A stretch of DNA of 64,000 bases from an uncultured Alistipes sp. GTDB lineage: Bacteria; Bacteroidota; Bacteroidia; Bacteroidales; Rikenellaceae. The stretch spans positions 1-64,000 of the forward strand of contig USCH01000003.1 of the NCBI GenBank assembly GCA_900553175.1, given 5' to 3'. The notes under the pieces were generated by a model. That model was not told the origin of the DNA and ran no database searches. It saw only the letters and a program-made list of their open reading frames with translations. Made by a program: the position numbers and the translations under genes. Of this stretch, positions 34,102 through 42,641 are shown piece by piece. Each line of letters starts with the position of its first letter. Positions within the stretch are counted from its first letter, which is position 1.

Positions 34102-34463
34102 GCCGGTGTCGGCCCGGAATTTTTCGGCAGTCGGTATTTTCGGTTCTTCATCACCATGCACCCGCAGTCCACGACAGATAACAGCCATATTTTCCGCCCC
34201 GATGCCGACGCTTCGGAATCGCATCTCCGTCTTCTCCACCCTGCCGCGAAAGAATCGTTATAGAAATTTATCCGGTCTTTGGACGCCTCCCGAACATTGG
34301 TTTTCCGGCATGGCGCCTCGCATTGCGGCAGGGGGCCGGCTGTTCGGGCCGGCTTGAGTCTGGGGGCGTGGCCGGCCGGGGAGACGGACCTGCGAAAGAG
34401 CGGCGGCGGGGCGTGCCGTACGGGCGAAAAAGGGCGAATTGATCCCCTGACGCGAAATAAGGA
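34102..34463. other. Gene-free stretch before the DUF2723 gene
   Basis: About 360 bases without a convincing gene on either strand; the short open frames lack recognisable start signals or protein features. The first part is less GC-rich than its surroundings. I see no RNA family or repeat in it. Confidence 0.5.
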
Positions 34464-34493
34464 TTGCAATTCCGCGTTAATTGATTAATTTTG
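34464..34493 (+). promoter_or_regulatory. Promoter of the DUF2723 gene
   Basis: TTG (34464-34466), 19 bases, TAATTTTG (34486-34493). This places transcription start near 34498 and rules out the in-frame ATG at 34481, supporting ATG 34517. Confidence 0.75.
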
Positions 34494-34516
34494 CGCATAT
34501 TTACCCGAAAAGATCT

Positions 34517-37500
34517 ATGACTCTCTTCAAACGCTGGAACAACATCGTCGGCTGGGCGGTCTTCGCCGTCGCCGCGACGGTCTACCTGCTGACCATGGAG
34601 CCCGTCGCGAGCCTGTGGGACTGCTCGGAGTTCATCGCCACGAGCTACAAACTCGAAGTGGGGCACCCTCCCGGAGCGCCTCTGTTCATGATGCTGGCCC
34701 GTCTGGCGACGCTCTTCGCACTGGGCAATCCCGACTATGTGGGCATGGCCGTCAACGCCATGAACTCGATCGCCAGCGCTTTCTGCATCCTCTTCCTTTT
34801 CTGGACGATCACCCATCTGGCCCGGCGGCTCCTGGTGCGCCGCAACGAGGCGCCGACCCGCTCGGAGACGTGGGCCGCGATCGGTGCGGGCATGGTGGGC
34901 GCCCTGGCCTACACCTTCACCGACACGTTCTGGTTTTCGGCCATCGAGGGCGAAGTCTACGCCCTCTCGTCGATGTTCACCGCGCTGGTGGTGTGGCTCA
35001 TGCTCAAGTGGGAGGAGCAGGCCGACGAACCCCACGCCTCGCGCTGGATCGTGCTGATCGCCTATCTGATGGGACTTTCGATCGGTGTGCACATCCTCAA
35101 TCTGCTGACCATTCCGGCACTGGTCTTCATCTACTACTTCCGCAAGACCGAACGCGTCACCCTGCGCGGCATGGCCCTCGCCACGCTCGTCGCCGGAGCC
35201 ATCCTGCTGGTCATCAACGGCATCATCATCCCCTATACGGTCTACGTCGGCGCCCTCTTCGACCTGTTCTTCGTCAACACGCTGGGACTTCCCGTGAATT
35301 CGGGAATCGTGGTCTTCTCGCTGGCGCTCCTGGGCGGCCTGGGGTGGGCTTCGTGGGCGACCCACAAGCACGGCAAGGTGGTCTGGAACGTCATCCTGCT
35401 CTCGGTGACGATGATTCTGGTGGGCTTCTCGTCCTACGCTTCGGTGACGATCCGCGCCGCGGTCAACCCGCCGATGAACTCCAACAACCCGAACAATCCG
35501 TTCGCGCTGCTGTCGCTGCTGAACCGCGACCAGTACGGCGACCGCCCGCTGCTCTACGGCGCCTACTATTCGGCGCCGCCCGAGGGGTATCGGGAGCGGC
35601 ATTTCCACTACCTCGACGAGGACGGTAAATACAAGCCGCAGAGCGTCATTTCGGGGTACACCTACGCACCCGAGTTCATGCACCTCTTCCCGCGCATGTG
35701 GGATCACCGCAAGGGCGAGAAGGAGTACAAGCAGTGGGCGGCCTACCGCACCCGGACCGAGACGCTGCGCGACGAGGACGGCGGGATCGTCCGCGACGAA
35801 CAGGGGCGGCCCGTGCGGGGCGAGGTGCTCGACTTCGGCCGCAAACGCATCTACGACGACGGCTACGAGACGCGCACGGTCGTCGAGCCGACCTTCTGGG
35901 AGAATCTCAACTACTTCTTCAACTACCAGCTCTCGTACATGTACTGGCGCTATTTCCTGTGGAACTTCGTGGGGCGCCAGAGCGACATCCAGCCCACGAC
36001 GACGACCATCACCGACGGCTACTGGCTCTCGGGCGTCAAGTGGATCGACGAACGGTTCGTGGGGCCGCAGGACGACCTGCCGCGCGAGGTGGCCGAAAAC
36101 CGCGGACGCAACACCTACTATTTCCTGCCTTTCATCCTCGGACTGATCGGCCTCATCTACCAGCTCAACCGCGACCAGCGCAACTTTTCGATCGTCGTGT
36201 GGCTCTTCATCATGACGGGCGTGGCGCTGGTGGTCTACTTCAACTCCTCGCCGGGCGAGCCGCGCGAACGCGACTACGTCTATGCGGGATCGTTCTATGC
36301 CTTTTCGATCTGGATCGGGCTGGGCGTGCTGGCGCTGCGCGACCTTTTCGCCCGCCTGCTGCGCCGCACGGGCGTCGCTCCCGCGGCCGCAGCGACGATC
36401 GTCGGCCTGAGCGTGCCGGCCATCCTGGCGGCGCAGAACTGGGACGACCACGACCGTTCGGGCCGTTACATGGCCCGCGACATCGGCTGGAACTACCTCA
36501 TGTCGACGCTGCCCAACTCGATCATTCTCAACTACGGCGACAACGACACCTTCCCGCTGTGGAACAATCAGGAGGTCTACGGCGTGCGGCCCGACGTGCG
36601 GATCATGAACACCTCCTATCTGGGGGGCGAATGGTACATCGACGAGATGAAGACCGCGGCCAACGATGCAGCGGGCGTGCCGTTCTCGCTGCCCAAGCGC
36701 AAGTACACCTACACCAACGACTGGCTCCCGGTGGACAACCGCCTCGACCGGGCGGTGGAGATCCGCGAAGTGATGGACTTCATCCGCAGCGACGACCCGC
36801 GCACGCAGCTCAAGCTCTCCGACGGGACGTCGGTCGACTACATCCCCGCCAAGCGGATCGCCCTGCCCGTCGATAAGGAGAATGCCGTCGCTTCGGGTAT
36901 CGTGGCCGAGAAGGACCGCGACCTGATGGTCGACACGGTTTACATCGAACTGCGCAAGAACTCGATCGACAAGACCCAGCTGATGATCCTCGACATGCTG
37001 GCCAACTTCGACTGGAAGCGTCCGATCTACCTCACGCAGGTCTACATCCTTCAGGACCTCGGGCTGCTGGACTACCTCCAGTTCGACGGCTACGCCTACC
37101 GACTGGTGCCGATCCGCACGCCTGCGCAGAATCCGTGGGAGCTGGGCCGCATCGACCCCGACTATGCCGCGCCGCTGCTGCGCGAGACGTTCCGTTACGG
37201 CAATCTGGCCGATCCTAAGGTCTATGTCGACTACTTCCTGCAATACAATCTGGCGGCGTCGCATGCCCGCGATGCGTTCGCGCGCGTGGCCAAGGAGCTG
37301 CTGCGGCAGGAGCGCACCGGGGAGGCGGTCGAACTGCTCGACATGGGCCTGGAGCGTTTCCCGACCTCGAAGATCCGCTTCACCGACATGAACACTTATC
37401 CCTACCTCGAAGCCTATTACGCGGCGGCGGCGATGGGGGAGGACGGTGCGGCCGAAAAGGGCGACGCGCTGCTGCGCGAATATGCCGGAACGCTCATCGA

Positions 37501-37729
37501 GTACATCGAGTATTACCTGCGTTTCGAGGGCGTGCAGGGCGACATGGTGTCGGGGCTGATCGACGACAAACTCGACGAACTGGGCGACCTCTACTATCTG
37601 GCCTCCTATGCCGGACGCCGCGAGGTGATCGCCGAGCTCAATGCCTACTACCGCACGCTGGGCGTTTCGGAGGATAGCCTCGTCGATGCGGGCGACCGTC
37701 CGCAGACGGAGGGACCGTCCACCGAGTAG
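34517..37729 (+). CDS. DUF2723 (TMEM260-like) polytopic membrane protein
   Basis: The 1070-residue product has a GT-C-like membrane domain with about ten or more helices (residues 10-620). It carries SLWDCSEFIATSYKLEVGHP with acidic residues in the first external loop, FWFSAIEGEVYALSSMFTAL, and SSPGEPRERDYVYAGSFYAF. A soluble C-terminal part (about 640-1070) has SIILNYGDNDTFPLWNNQEV and TPR-like helices. The human relative TMEM260 is an O-mannosyltransferase, so a bacterial protein O-glycosylation role is plausible but inferred. The full length is typical for Bacteroidetes. It is monocistronic, with a strong promoter and terminator. Confidence 0.88.
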   Translation: MTLFKRWNNIVGWAVFAVAATVYLLTMEPVASLWDCSEFIATSYKLEVGHPPGAPLFMMLARLATLFALGNPDYVGMAVNAMNSIASAFCILFLFWTITHLARRLLVRRNEAPTRSETWAAIGAGMVGALAYTFTDTFWFSAIEGEVYALSSMFTALVVWLMLKWEEQADEPHASRWIVLIAYLMGLSIGVHILNLLTIPALVFIYYFRKTERVTLRGMALATLVAGAILLVINGIIIPYTVYVGALFDLFFVNTLGLPVNSGIVVFSLALLGGLGWASWATHKHGKVVWNVILLSVTMILVGFSSYASVTIRAAVNPPMNSNNPNNPFALLSLLNRDQYGDRPLLYGAYYSAPPEGYRERHFHYLDEDGKYKPQSVISGYTYAPEFMHLFPRMWDHRKGEKEYKQWAAYRTRTETLRDEDGGIVRDEQGRPVRGEVLDFGRKRIYDDGYETRTVVEPTFWENLNYFFNYQLSYMYWRYFLWNFVGRQSDIQPTTTTITDGYWLSGVKWIDERFVGPQDDLPREVAENRGRNTYYFLPFILGLIGLIYQLNRDQRNFSIVVWLFIMTGVALVVYFNSSPGEPRERDYVYAGSFYAFSIWIGLGVLALRDLFARLLRRTGVAPAAAATIVGLSVPAILAAQNWDDHDRSGRYMARDIGWNYLMSTLPNSIILNYGDNDTFPLWNNQEVYGVRPDVRIMNTSYLGGEWYIDEMKTAANDAAGVPFSLPKRKYTYTNDWLPVDNRLDRAVEIREVMDFIRSDDPRTQLKLSDGTSVDYIPAKRIALPVDKENAVASGIVAEKDRDLMVDTVYIELRKNSIDKTQLMILDMLANFDWKRPIYLTQVYILQDLGLLDYLQFDGYAYRLVPIRTPAQNPWELGRIDPDYAAPLLRETFRYGNLADPKVYVDYFLQYNLAASHARDAFARVAKELLRQERTGEAVELLDMGLERFPTSKIRFTDMNTYPYLEAYYAAAAMGEDGAAEKGDALLREYAGTLIEYIEYYLRFEGVQGDMVSGLIDDKLDELGDLYYLASYAGRREVIAELNAYYRTLGVSEDSLVDAGDRPQTEGPSTE

Positions 37730-37755
37730 GGTGGCATGCGGATAGCGCATATGCG

Positions 37756-37786
37756 ACAGCCCCTGCCGAAAGGCAGGGGCTGTTTT
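37756..37786 (+). terminator. Intrinsic terminator after the DUF2723 gene
   Basis: ACAGCCCCTGCC and GGCAGGGGCTGT form a perfect 12-pair stem with a GAAA tetraloop (37768-37771), followed by TTT. Confidence 0.85.
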
Positions 37787-37789
37787 CGT

Positions 37790-38070
37790 GCGGGGTGGTG
37801 CTCCGGGGTGCTCGCCGGAATGCATCCGGCCGGCGGGATCGGGAGCTGCCGGAAATTTTCCGGGCTGCGGTTTCCCGGGGCAGTTCGAGTGCTTCCGGGG
37901 GCCGGACGGACTTCCGGGCCGCGGCGCCGGGGCGTGCTGCCCGGAGTGCGGTTTTTCCGAGAGGGCCGAGAGCGTGCGGGGCCGTGCGGCCTGCGGATGC
38001 GGCGTCGGGGTCGTGTGGCCTGCGGATGCGGCACCGAGAGCGTGCGGGCTTCGGTGATGCGGCGCCGGGC
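37790..38070. repeat. GC-rich gene-free region with local repeats
   Basis: The stretch has no convincing gene. In its second half CCGAGAGCGTGCGGG occurs twice (near 37968 and 38034) and GGCCTGCGGATGCGGC twice (near 37986 and 38016), with degenerate GCGGCGCCGG copies around them. It lies between the convergent DUF2723 and acyl-CoA ligase genes. Confidence 0.5.
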
Positions 38071-38075
38071 GGGGG

Positions 38076-39749
38076 CTAATGTTCCGTCTTGATTTCGGTC
38101 GTCGGCCGGGTCTGCCCCTCCTCTTTCTTGCGGTTGTAGAGGAAGCGGCGGATCTTCTGCGTCGGGGTCTTGATGAAACCATCCTTCTCCTCCACCACGT
38201 CCGAGATGCGCGAGAAACGGCTCACCTTGGCGTTGACGAACTCCATGATCTCCTTCTTGAGCTGCTCGGTCTTGGCCTCCCAGGCCTCCTTGTAGCTGTT
38301 CCATTCGTCGCGCCAGTTGTCGAGCATCGCTTCGATCTCGTCGCTGTTGAAATGCACGAGCGCCACCAGACGCCCCTCCTGTTCGGTGACGAGCGAATCG
38401 GCGATGCATACGTGCGAGTTGAGCACGCTTTCGATGTCCTCGGGGTAGATGTTCTCGCCGCCCGGACCCAGAATCATGTTCTTGAGGCGTCCCTTGATGT
38501 AGAGACGTCCTTCGGCGTCCAGCTCGCCCAGGTCGCCCGTGCGGAACCAGCCGTCGGGGGTGATGACCTCGGCCGTCGCCTCGGGGTTCTTGTAGTATCC
38601 GAGCATGAGGCTCGGCGTGCGGGCCACGATTTCGCCCTGCCGGGTCTGGGGATTGATGTTTTCGAGCCGCAGCTCCACGCCGGGGGCTGCGGGGCCCGTC
38701 GAGCCGAGGTGCACGTCGGCGGGGGCGGCACCGGCCAGCAGAGGCGCCGTTTCGGTGAGCCCGTACCCGATGGCGTAGGGAACGCGGGCTTCGAGCAGGA
38801 ATTTTTCGGCGTCGCCGTTGAGTTTCGCGCCGCCGATGCCCAGGAATCGGAGTCTGCGGCCGAAGAGCTTCATGAGCTTCTTGCCGGCGACCCGATGGAG
38901 GTAGCGGCGGATGAAGCCGATGCGGTAGAGCGTGCGCCACGTGCGGTTGGAGGTGAATTTGGCCAGTACCTGATGGCGGTAGATCTTCTCGATGATGAGC
39001 GGCACGATGAGCATCACCGTGGGCCGCACGTTCTTCAGCGCGGGCATGAGGGCCGAGGCCGTGGGCGGACGGTCCAGATAGACGATTCGCGAGCCCATCG
39101 AGAAGGGGTAGATCAGACCGATCGAGCATTCGTAGGTGTGCGACAGGGGCAGCACCGAGAGGAACACGTCGTCGGTGTCGATGGGAAAGATGGCCGACGA
39201 GAGGTCGATCTGGCTGCACAGGGCCGCGTGGGTCAGCATCACGCCCTTGGGTTTGGCCGTGGTGCCCGAGGTGTAGATGATGGCGGCCAGGTCGTCGGGC
39301 TGCGGAATGGCCGTCGAGCCCTCTCCGCAGTGGCGCTGGGCGATGATGCCCAGGTTCTTGGTGCGCACCACCACGTTGAGCCGCTCGATCGTCGGCTTGG
39401 AGAGCTTGGTGAAGAGCTTGTCCGAGACGAGCAGCGCCCGGGCCTCGGAGTGTTCGATGATCATGTCCAGCTCCTCGCCCGAAAAGTCGGGCAGGATCGG
39501 CACGACGACCATGCCGGCCGACGTGACGGCGAAGTAGCAGATGCCCCAGTTGGGCATGTTGCTGCTCAGCAGCGCGACCTTGTCGCCCGCGCGGAGACCC
39601 GCGCCGGTGAGGATTCGCTGCACTTTTTCGATGCGGCGGCCCGCTTCGGCGTAGGTGACCTCCTCGCCTCCGAACATCGAAAAGGCGACTTTCGGAGCGA
39701 AGCGTTCCACGCTGTTGCGAACCAGTTCGCAGAGGGTATGTATTGCCAT
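38076..39749 (-). CDS. AMP-binding long-chain fatty acid--CoA ligase-like protein
   Basis: The 557-residue product activates a carboxylic acid, most likely a long-chain fatty acid, through an acyl-adenylate. It has the P-loop IIYTSGTTAKPKGVMLTHAA (about residues 160-180), YGLTETAPLL, and the hinge GWFRTGDLGELDAEGRLYIK then GRLKNMILGPGGENIYPEDI. The C-terminal lysine motif is in FIKTPTQKIRRFLY. ATG 39749 is chosen from alignment of the N-terminus (IHTLCELVRNSVERFAPKVA). It is divergent from queG. Confidence 0.9.
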   Translation of the reverse strand: MAIHTLCELVRNSVERFAPKVAFSMFGGEEVTYAEAGRRIEKVQRILTGAGLRAGDKVALLSSNMPNWGICYFAVTSAGMVVVPILPDFSGEELDMIIEHSEARALLVSDKLFTKLSKPTIERLNVVVRTKNLGIIAQRHCGEGSTAIPQPDDLAAIIYTSGTTAKPKGVMLTHAALCSQIDLSSAIFPIDTDDVFLSVLPLSHTYECSIGLIYPFSMGSRIVYLDRPPTASALMPALKNVRPTVMLIVPLIIEKIYRHQVLAKFTSNRTWRTLYRIGFIRRYLHRVAGKKLMKLFGRRLRFLGIGGAKLNGDAEKFLLEARVPYAIGYGLTETAPLLAGAAPADVHLGSTGPAAPGVELRLENINPQTRQGEIVARTPSLMLGYYKNPEATAEVITPDGWFRTGDLGELDAEGRLYIKGRLKNMILGPGGENIYPEDIESVLNSHVCIADSLVTEQEGRLVALVHFNSDEIEAMLDNWRDEWNSYKEAWEAKTEQLKKEIMEFVNAKVSRFSRISDVVEEKDGFIKTPTQKIRRFLYNRKKEEGQTRPTTEIKTEH

Positions 39750-39794
39750 GTCCGTTCGTGTTGTCGTGCGTCGTGAAAACGCGAAAATACGGGT

Positions 39795-39832
39795 CAAAAT
39801 TACTAAATTCCGGCTAAAAAACACTATTTTTG
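39795..39832. promoter_or_regulatory. Divergent promoter elements for the ligase gene and queG
   Basis: Minus strand TAATTTTG (39802-39795) points to the ligase gene. Plus strand TATTTTTG (39825-39832) points to queG and leaves a leader of only about 10 bases. The -33 boxes are weak on both strands. Confidence 0.45.
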
Positions 39833-39847
39833 ACGTAAAATATCGAA

Positions 39848-40753
39848 ATGATCGAATATGACGTCATCCGGGAATTGGCCTTCGAAGCGGGTTTCGACCT
39901 CTGCGGCGTGACTTCGTGCCGCCGTCTGGAACGCAACGAAGCGTGGTTCGGCGAGTGGCTGCGGCGAGGCTACCAGGCTTCGCTCGGCTACATGGAGCGC
40001 AATGCCGGCAAGCGCTTCGATCCGCGGCTGCTGGTCGAGGGGGCGGCGACGGCGGCGGTCTGCGCCGTGGGGTACAAGAACCCGGTCGGCGAGGGCTACC
40101 CCGAAGGGCATCGCACCAAGGTGGCGTCGTATGCCTGCGCGGCGGACTACCACACGACCATCCGCGCCATGCTGGAACGCGTGCTGGCGGGGCTTCGGGA
40201 GCGGTATCCCGGTCTCGGAGGGCGTGCTTTCGTCGACACGGCGCCGCTGGCCGAGAAACAGCTGGCCGTCGAGGCCGGGCTGGGGTGGATCGGCCGGCAG
40301 TCGCTGCTCGTGACGCCCCGGCTGGGCACCTATGTATTGTTGGGCGAGCTGCTGCTGTGCGACGAAGCCGACCGTTACGATCCGCCTTTCGAGGGGTCGC
40401 GCTGCGGCCGCTGCGGCAACTGCGTCGAGAGCTGCCCCACGGGGGCGATCGTCTCTCCGCGCGTGGTCGATGCGGGACGCTGCATTTCGTGCCATACGAT
40501 CGAGCGGGAGCCCTCCGGCAAGGTCGGCCTCGACGGCTGGATCTTCGGATGCGACGCCTGCCAGAGCTGCTGTCCCTACAACCGCAAGGCCCCCATGCAC
40601 CGCAACCGGGCGTTCGATCCCCTTTTCGATCCGCGGACGATGGATACCGCCGAATGGCTGGCGATGGACGAAGCGGAGTTCGGGGAGCGGATGGGCGCTA
40701 CGCCGCTCGTGCGCAGCGGCCTGAGGCGGATTCAGCGCAATATTTCGGAATAG
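39848..40753 (+). CDS. queG: Epoxyqueuosine reductase QueG
   Basis: QueG reduces epoxyqueuosine to queuosine in tRNA, using cobalamin and two [4Fe-4S] clusters. The 301-residue product has the N-terminal domain (GFDLCGVTSC, then FVDTAPLAEKQLAVEAGLGW), and the ferredoxin clusters CGRCGNCVESCPTGAI (about residues 189-204), CISCHT and CDACQSCCPYN. It is somewhat shorter than E. coli QueG because the C-terminal HEAT region is absent. QueG is a cobalamin-dependent enzyme in a window with two B12 uptake loci. Confidence 0.95.
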   Translation: MIEYDVIRELAFEAGFDLCGVTSCRRLERNEAWFGEWLRRGYQASLGYMERNAGKRFDPRLLVEGAATAAVCAVGYKNPVGEGYPEGHRTKVASYACAADYHTTIRAMLERVLAGLRERYPGLGGRAFVDTAPLAEKQLAVEAGLGWIGRQSLLVTPRLGTYVLLGELLLCDEADRYDPPFEGSRCGRCGNCVESCPTGAIVSPRVVDAGRCISCHTIEREPSGKVGLDGWIFGCDACQSCCPYNRKAPMHRNRAFDPLFDPRTMDTAEWLAMDEAEFGERMGATPLVRSGLRRIQRNISE

Positions 40754-40756
40754 GAA

Positions 40757-40783
40757 GGGGCGGCACCCGTCAGGTGCCGCCCC
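40757..40783. terminator. Terminator between convergent queG and transporter genes
   Basis: GGGGCGGCACC and GGTGCCGCCCC form a perfect 11-pair stem with loop CGTCA, four bases after the queG stop. Confidence 0.75.
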
Positions 40784-40809
40784 GAAACATGCGTGCCGGA
40801 AGTTCCCGG

Positions 40810-42093
40810 TCAATGCTTCGCCTCCGCCACGGCGGCCGGATCGTGCCGGTATTTGAAGACCAGCGCGAAGACCACGGCCACGCACAGCGCATAGCCTGCG
40901 AAGATCAGCCACGATGTCGACCAGCCCTCCATCTGCGCCACGGCCGATTCGTGGGAGAAGACGAACCGGTCGACCACGGCCTGGGCGCCGAGCGTGCCGA
41001 TCGTGGCTCCGATGCCGTTGGTCATGATCATGAAGAGGCCCTGCGCCGACGAGCGGATCGAGGCGTCGGTCTCGTTGTTGACGAACAGCGATCCCGAGAT
41101 GTTGAAAAAGTCGAACGCCACGCCGTAGACGATCATCGAGAGGATGAACATCCAGAGGCCCCGGCCCGGGTTGCCCAGCCCGAAGAGCCCGAAGCGCAGC
41201 ACCCACGCGAACATGGCCATGAGCATCACGTTCTTGATGCCGAACCGTTTCAGGCAGAACGGAATGAGCAGGATGCAGAGCGTTTCGGAGACCTGCGAGA
41301 GCGAGATGAGCGCATTGGCGTGGTTGGCGCCGAAGGACGAGGCGTATTCCGGAATCTCGCGGAACAGGGTGAGGAACGGATTGGCGAAGCCGTTGGTGAT
41401 TTGCAGCGAGACACCCAGCAGCATCGAGAAGATGAAGAAGAGGGCCATCTTCCGCTGTTTGAAAAGTGCGAACGCCCGCAGTCCGAGCGCTTCGACGAGG
41501 CTTTTCTTCTCGCCGCCGCGGCTGACGGGGCATTCGGGCAGCGAGAAAGCGTAGAGCCCCAGCACGAGCCCCAGCGCGGCGCACTGCACGAACTGCATGT
41601 AGGTGGTCTGGAACCCCGTGAAGTCGCACACGAGCATCGAGCAGATGAAGCCCACGGTGCCCCATACGCGGATCGGGGGGAAGTCCTTCACCGTGTCGAG
41701 CCCCTTGCTTTCCAGCACGGAGTAGGCCACCGAGTTCGACAGGGCGATGGTCGGCATGTAGAAAGCCACGCTCAGCGAATAGAGGGCGAAAAGCGGGGCG
41801 AACTGCACTCCGGGGCCGCTCGCCGTTGCGGCGTAATATCCTGCGGCGCCCATGAACAGGGCTGCCAGCAGGTGGCAGATGCCCAGCAGCCGCTGGGCCG
41901 GCACCCAGCGGTCGGCGATGATGCCGATCACGGCGGGCATGAACAGAGAGACGATGCCCTGCATGGCGTAGAAGATGCCGATGTGCGCGGATAGGCCCGC
42001 TCCGCTCAGATACGTTCCCATCGAGGTGAGGTAGGCTCCCCAGATGGCGTACTGAAGGAAGTTCATCAGGACAAGGCGGAATTTGATACCCAT
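40810..42093 (-). CDS. NupG-type nucleoside:H+ symporter (MFS)
   Basis: The 427-residue product has twelve predicted membrane helices and the start of the NupG/XapB family (GIKFRLVLMNFLQYAIWGAY, then SGAGLSAHIGIFYAMQGIVS). It also has IIADRWVPAQRLLGICHLLA between helices 2 and 3, and FFNISGSLFVNNETDASIRS in the second half. It should import nucleosides with protons. A TACTTTTG element on the minus strand (42162-42155) may be its promoter. Confidence 0.88.
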   Translation of the reverse strand: MGIKFRLVLMNFLQYAIWGAYLTSMGTYLSGAGLSAHIGIFYAMQGIVSLFMPAVIGIIADRWVPAQRLLGICHLLAALFMGAAGYYAATASGPGVQFAPLFALYSLSVAFYMPTIALSNSVAYSVLESKGLDTVKDFPPIRVWGTVGFICSMLVCDFTGFQTTYMQFVQCAALGLVLGLYAFSLPECPVSRGGEKKSLVEALGLRAFALFKQRKMALFFIFSMLLGVSLQITNGFANPFLTLFREIPEYASSFGANHANALISLSQVSETLCILLIPFCLKRFGIKNVMLMAMFAWVLRFGLFGLGNPGRGLWMFILSMIVYGVAFDFFNISGSLFVNNETDASIRSSAQGLFMIMTNGIGATIGTLGAQAVVDRFVFSHESAVAQMEGWSTSWLIFAGYALCVAVVFALVFKYRHDPAAVAEAKH

Positions 42094-42183
42094 AAACGAT
42101 TGATTTTATTTGTATTCGATGTCGTCTTGGTCGGGCGCCCGAAGGCGGTTAGAACAAAAGTACGAATTTTTTCGGGAAAATTC

Positions 42184-42214
42184 TTTGCAATTGAAAAATA
42201 AAGTTCTACTTTTG
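42184..42214 (+). promoter_or_regulatory. Promoter of tRNA-Gln
   Basis: TTTG (42184-42187), 19 bases, TACTTTTG (42207-42214), 16 bases before the tRNA: a perfect Bacteroidetes promoter. Confidence 0.8.
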
Positions 42215-42230
42215 CATCACCGAAACGCAT

Positions 42231-42301
42231 TGAGCTATGGTGTAACGGTAACACAACAGATTCTGGTCCTGTTATTCCAGGTTCGAATCCTGGTAGCTCA
42301 A
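42231..42301 (+). tRNA. tRNA-Gln (anticodon CTG)
   Basis: Acceptor TGAGCTA pairs with TAGCTCA, the T arm is CCAGG-TTCGAAT-CCTGG, and the anticodon arm is ACAGA-TTCTGGT-CCTGT with anticodon CTG. The last pair of the anticodon stem is an A-C mismatch. CCA is not encoded; the discriminator is A. It reads CAG codons. Confidence 0.94.
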
Positions 42302-42305
42302 CTAC

Positions 42306-42337
42306 AAAAAACTCTCCGCAGTCGCCGGAGAGTTTTT
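42306..42337 (+). terminator. Intrinsic terminator after tRNA-Gln
   Basis: AAAAACTCTCCG and CGGAGAGTTTTT form a 12-pair stem around CAGTCGC, ending in a T run, five bases after the tRNA. Bases 42338-42586 beyond it are GC-rich and hold no feature I recognise. Confidence 0.85.
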
Positions 42338-42586
42338 CCGTTTCCGGGGGGGCAGGTTCCGGGCGCGGCTCCGGAGGTCCGGGGCGCCGTCGCAGGCTTT
42401 TGAGGCGCTGGCGCGATTCTCCGATGCGGGACGGCTCCTCGGGAGACGCCGGATTCCGGGTGTCGCCGGTTCCCGGGTGTGTGGGTGTTTCCTCCGGAAC
42501 GCTGGCTTCGGGGAAACGCTGCGCTTCGGAGGAGGCTGCGCGGACTTTCGTCGGCTGCCGGCCCGGAACGGCTCCGCCCCTGTGCG

Positions 42587-42620
42587 AAAAGCCCACTTTC
42601 CGTCGGTTCGGAAAGCGGGC
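42587..42620 (-). terminator. Intrinsic terminator of the M3/GH43 unit
   Basis: On the minus strand GCCCGCTTTCCG pairs with CGGAAAGTGGGC (one mismatch), followed by TTTT, 21 bases past the GH43 stop. Confidence 0.75.
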
Positions 42621-42641
42621 CTTGTGCACGATGCCGGTATC

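Noticed and set aside
37790..38070. Possible CRISPR array from the short repeats
   Set aside because: Repeats are few, unequal and unevenly spaced, and there are no spacers or cas genes.
34268..38182. A 1304-codon minus-strand frame across the DUF2723 gene
   Set aside because: Low-complexity, His/Arg/Glu-rich translation with no domain; it lies antisense to a well-supported membrane protein gene.
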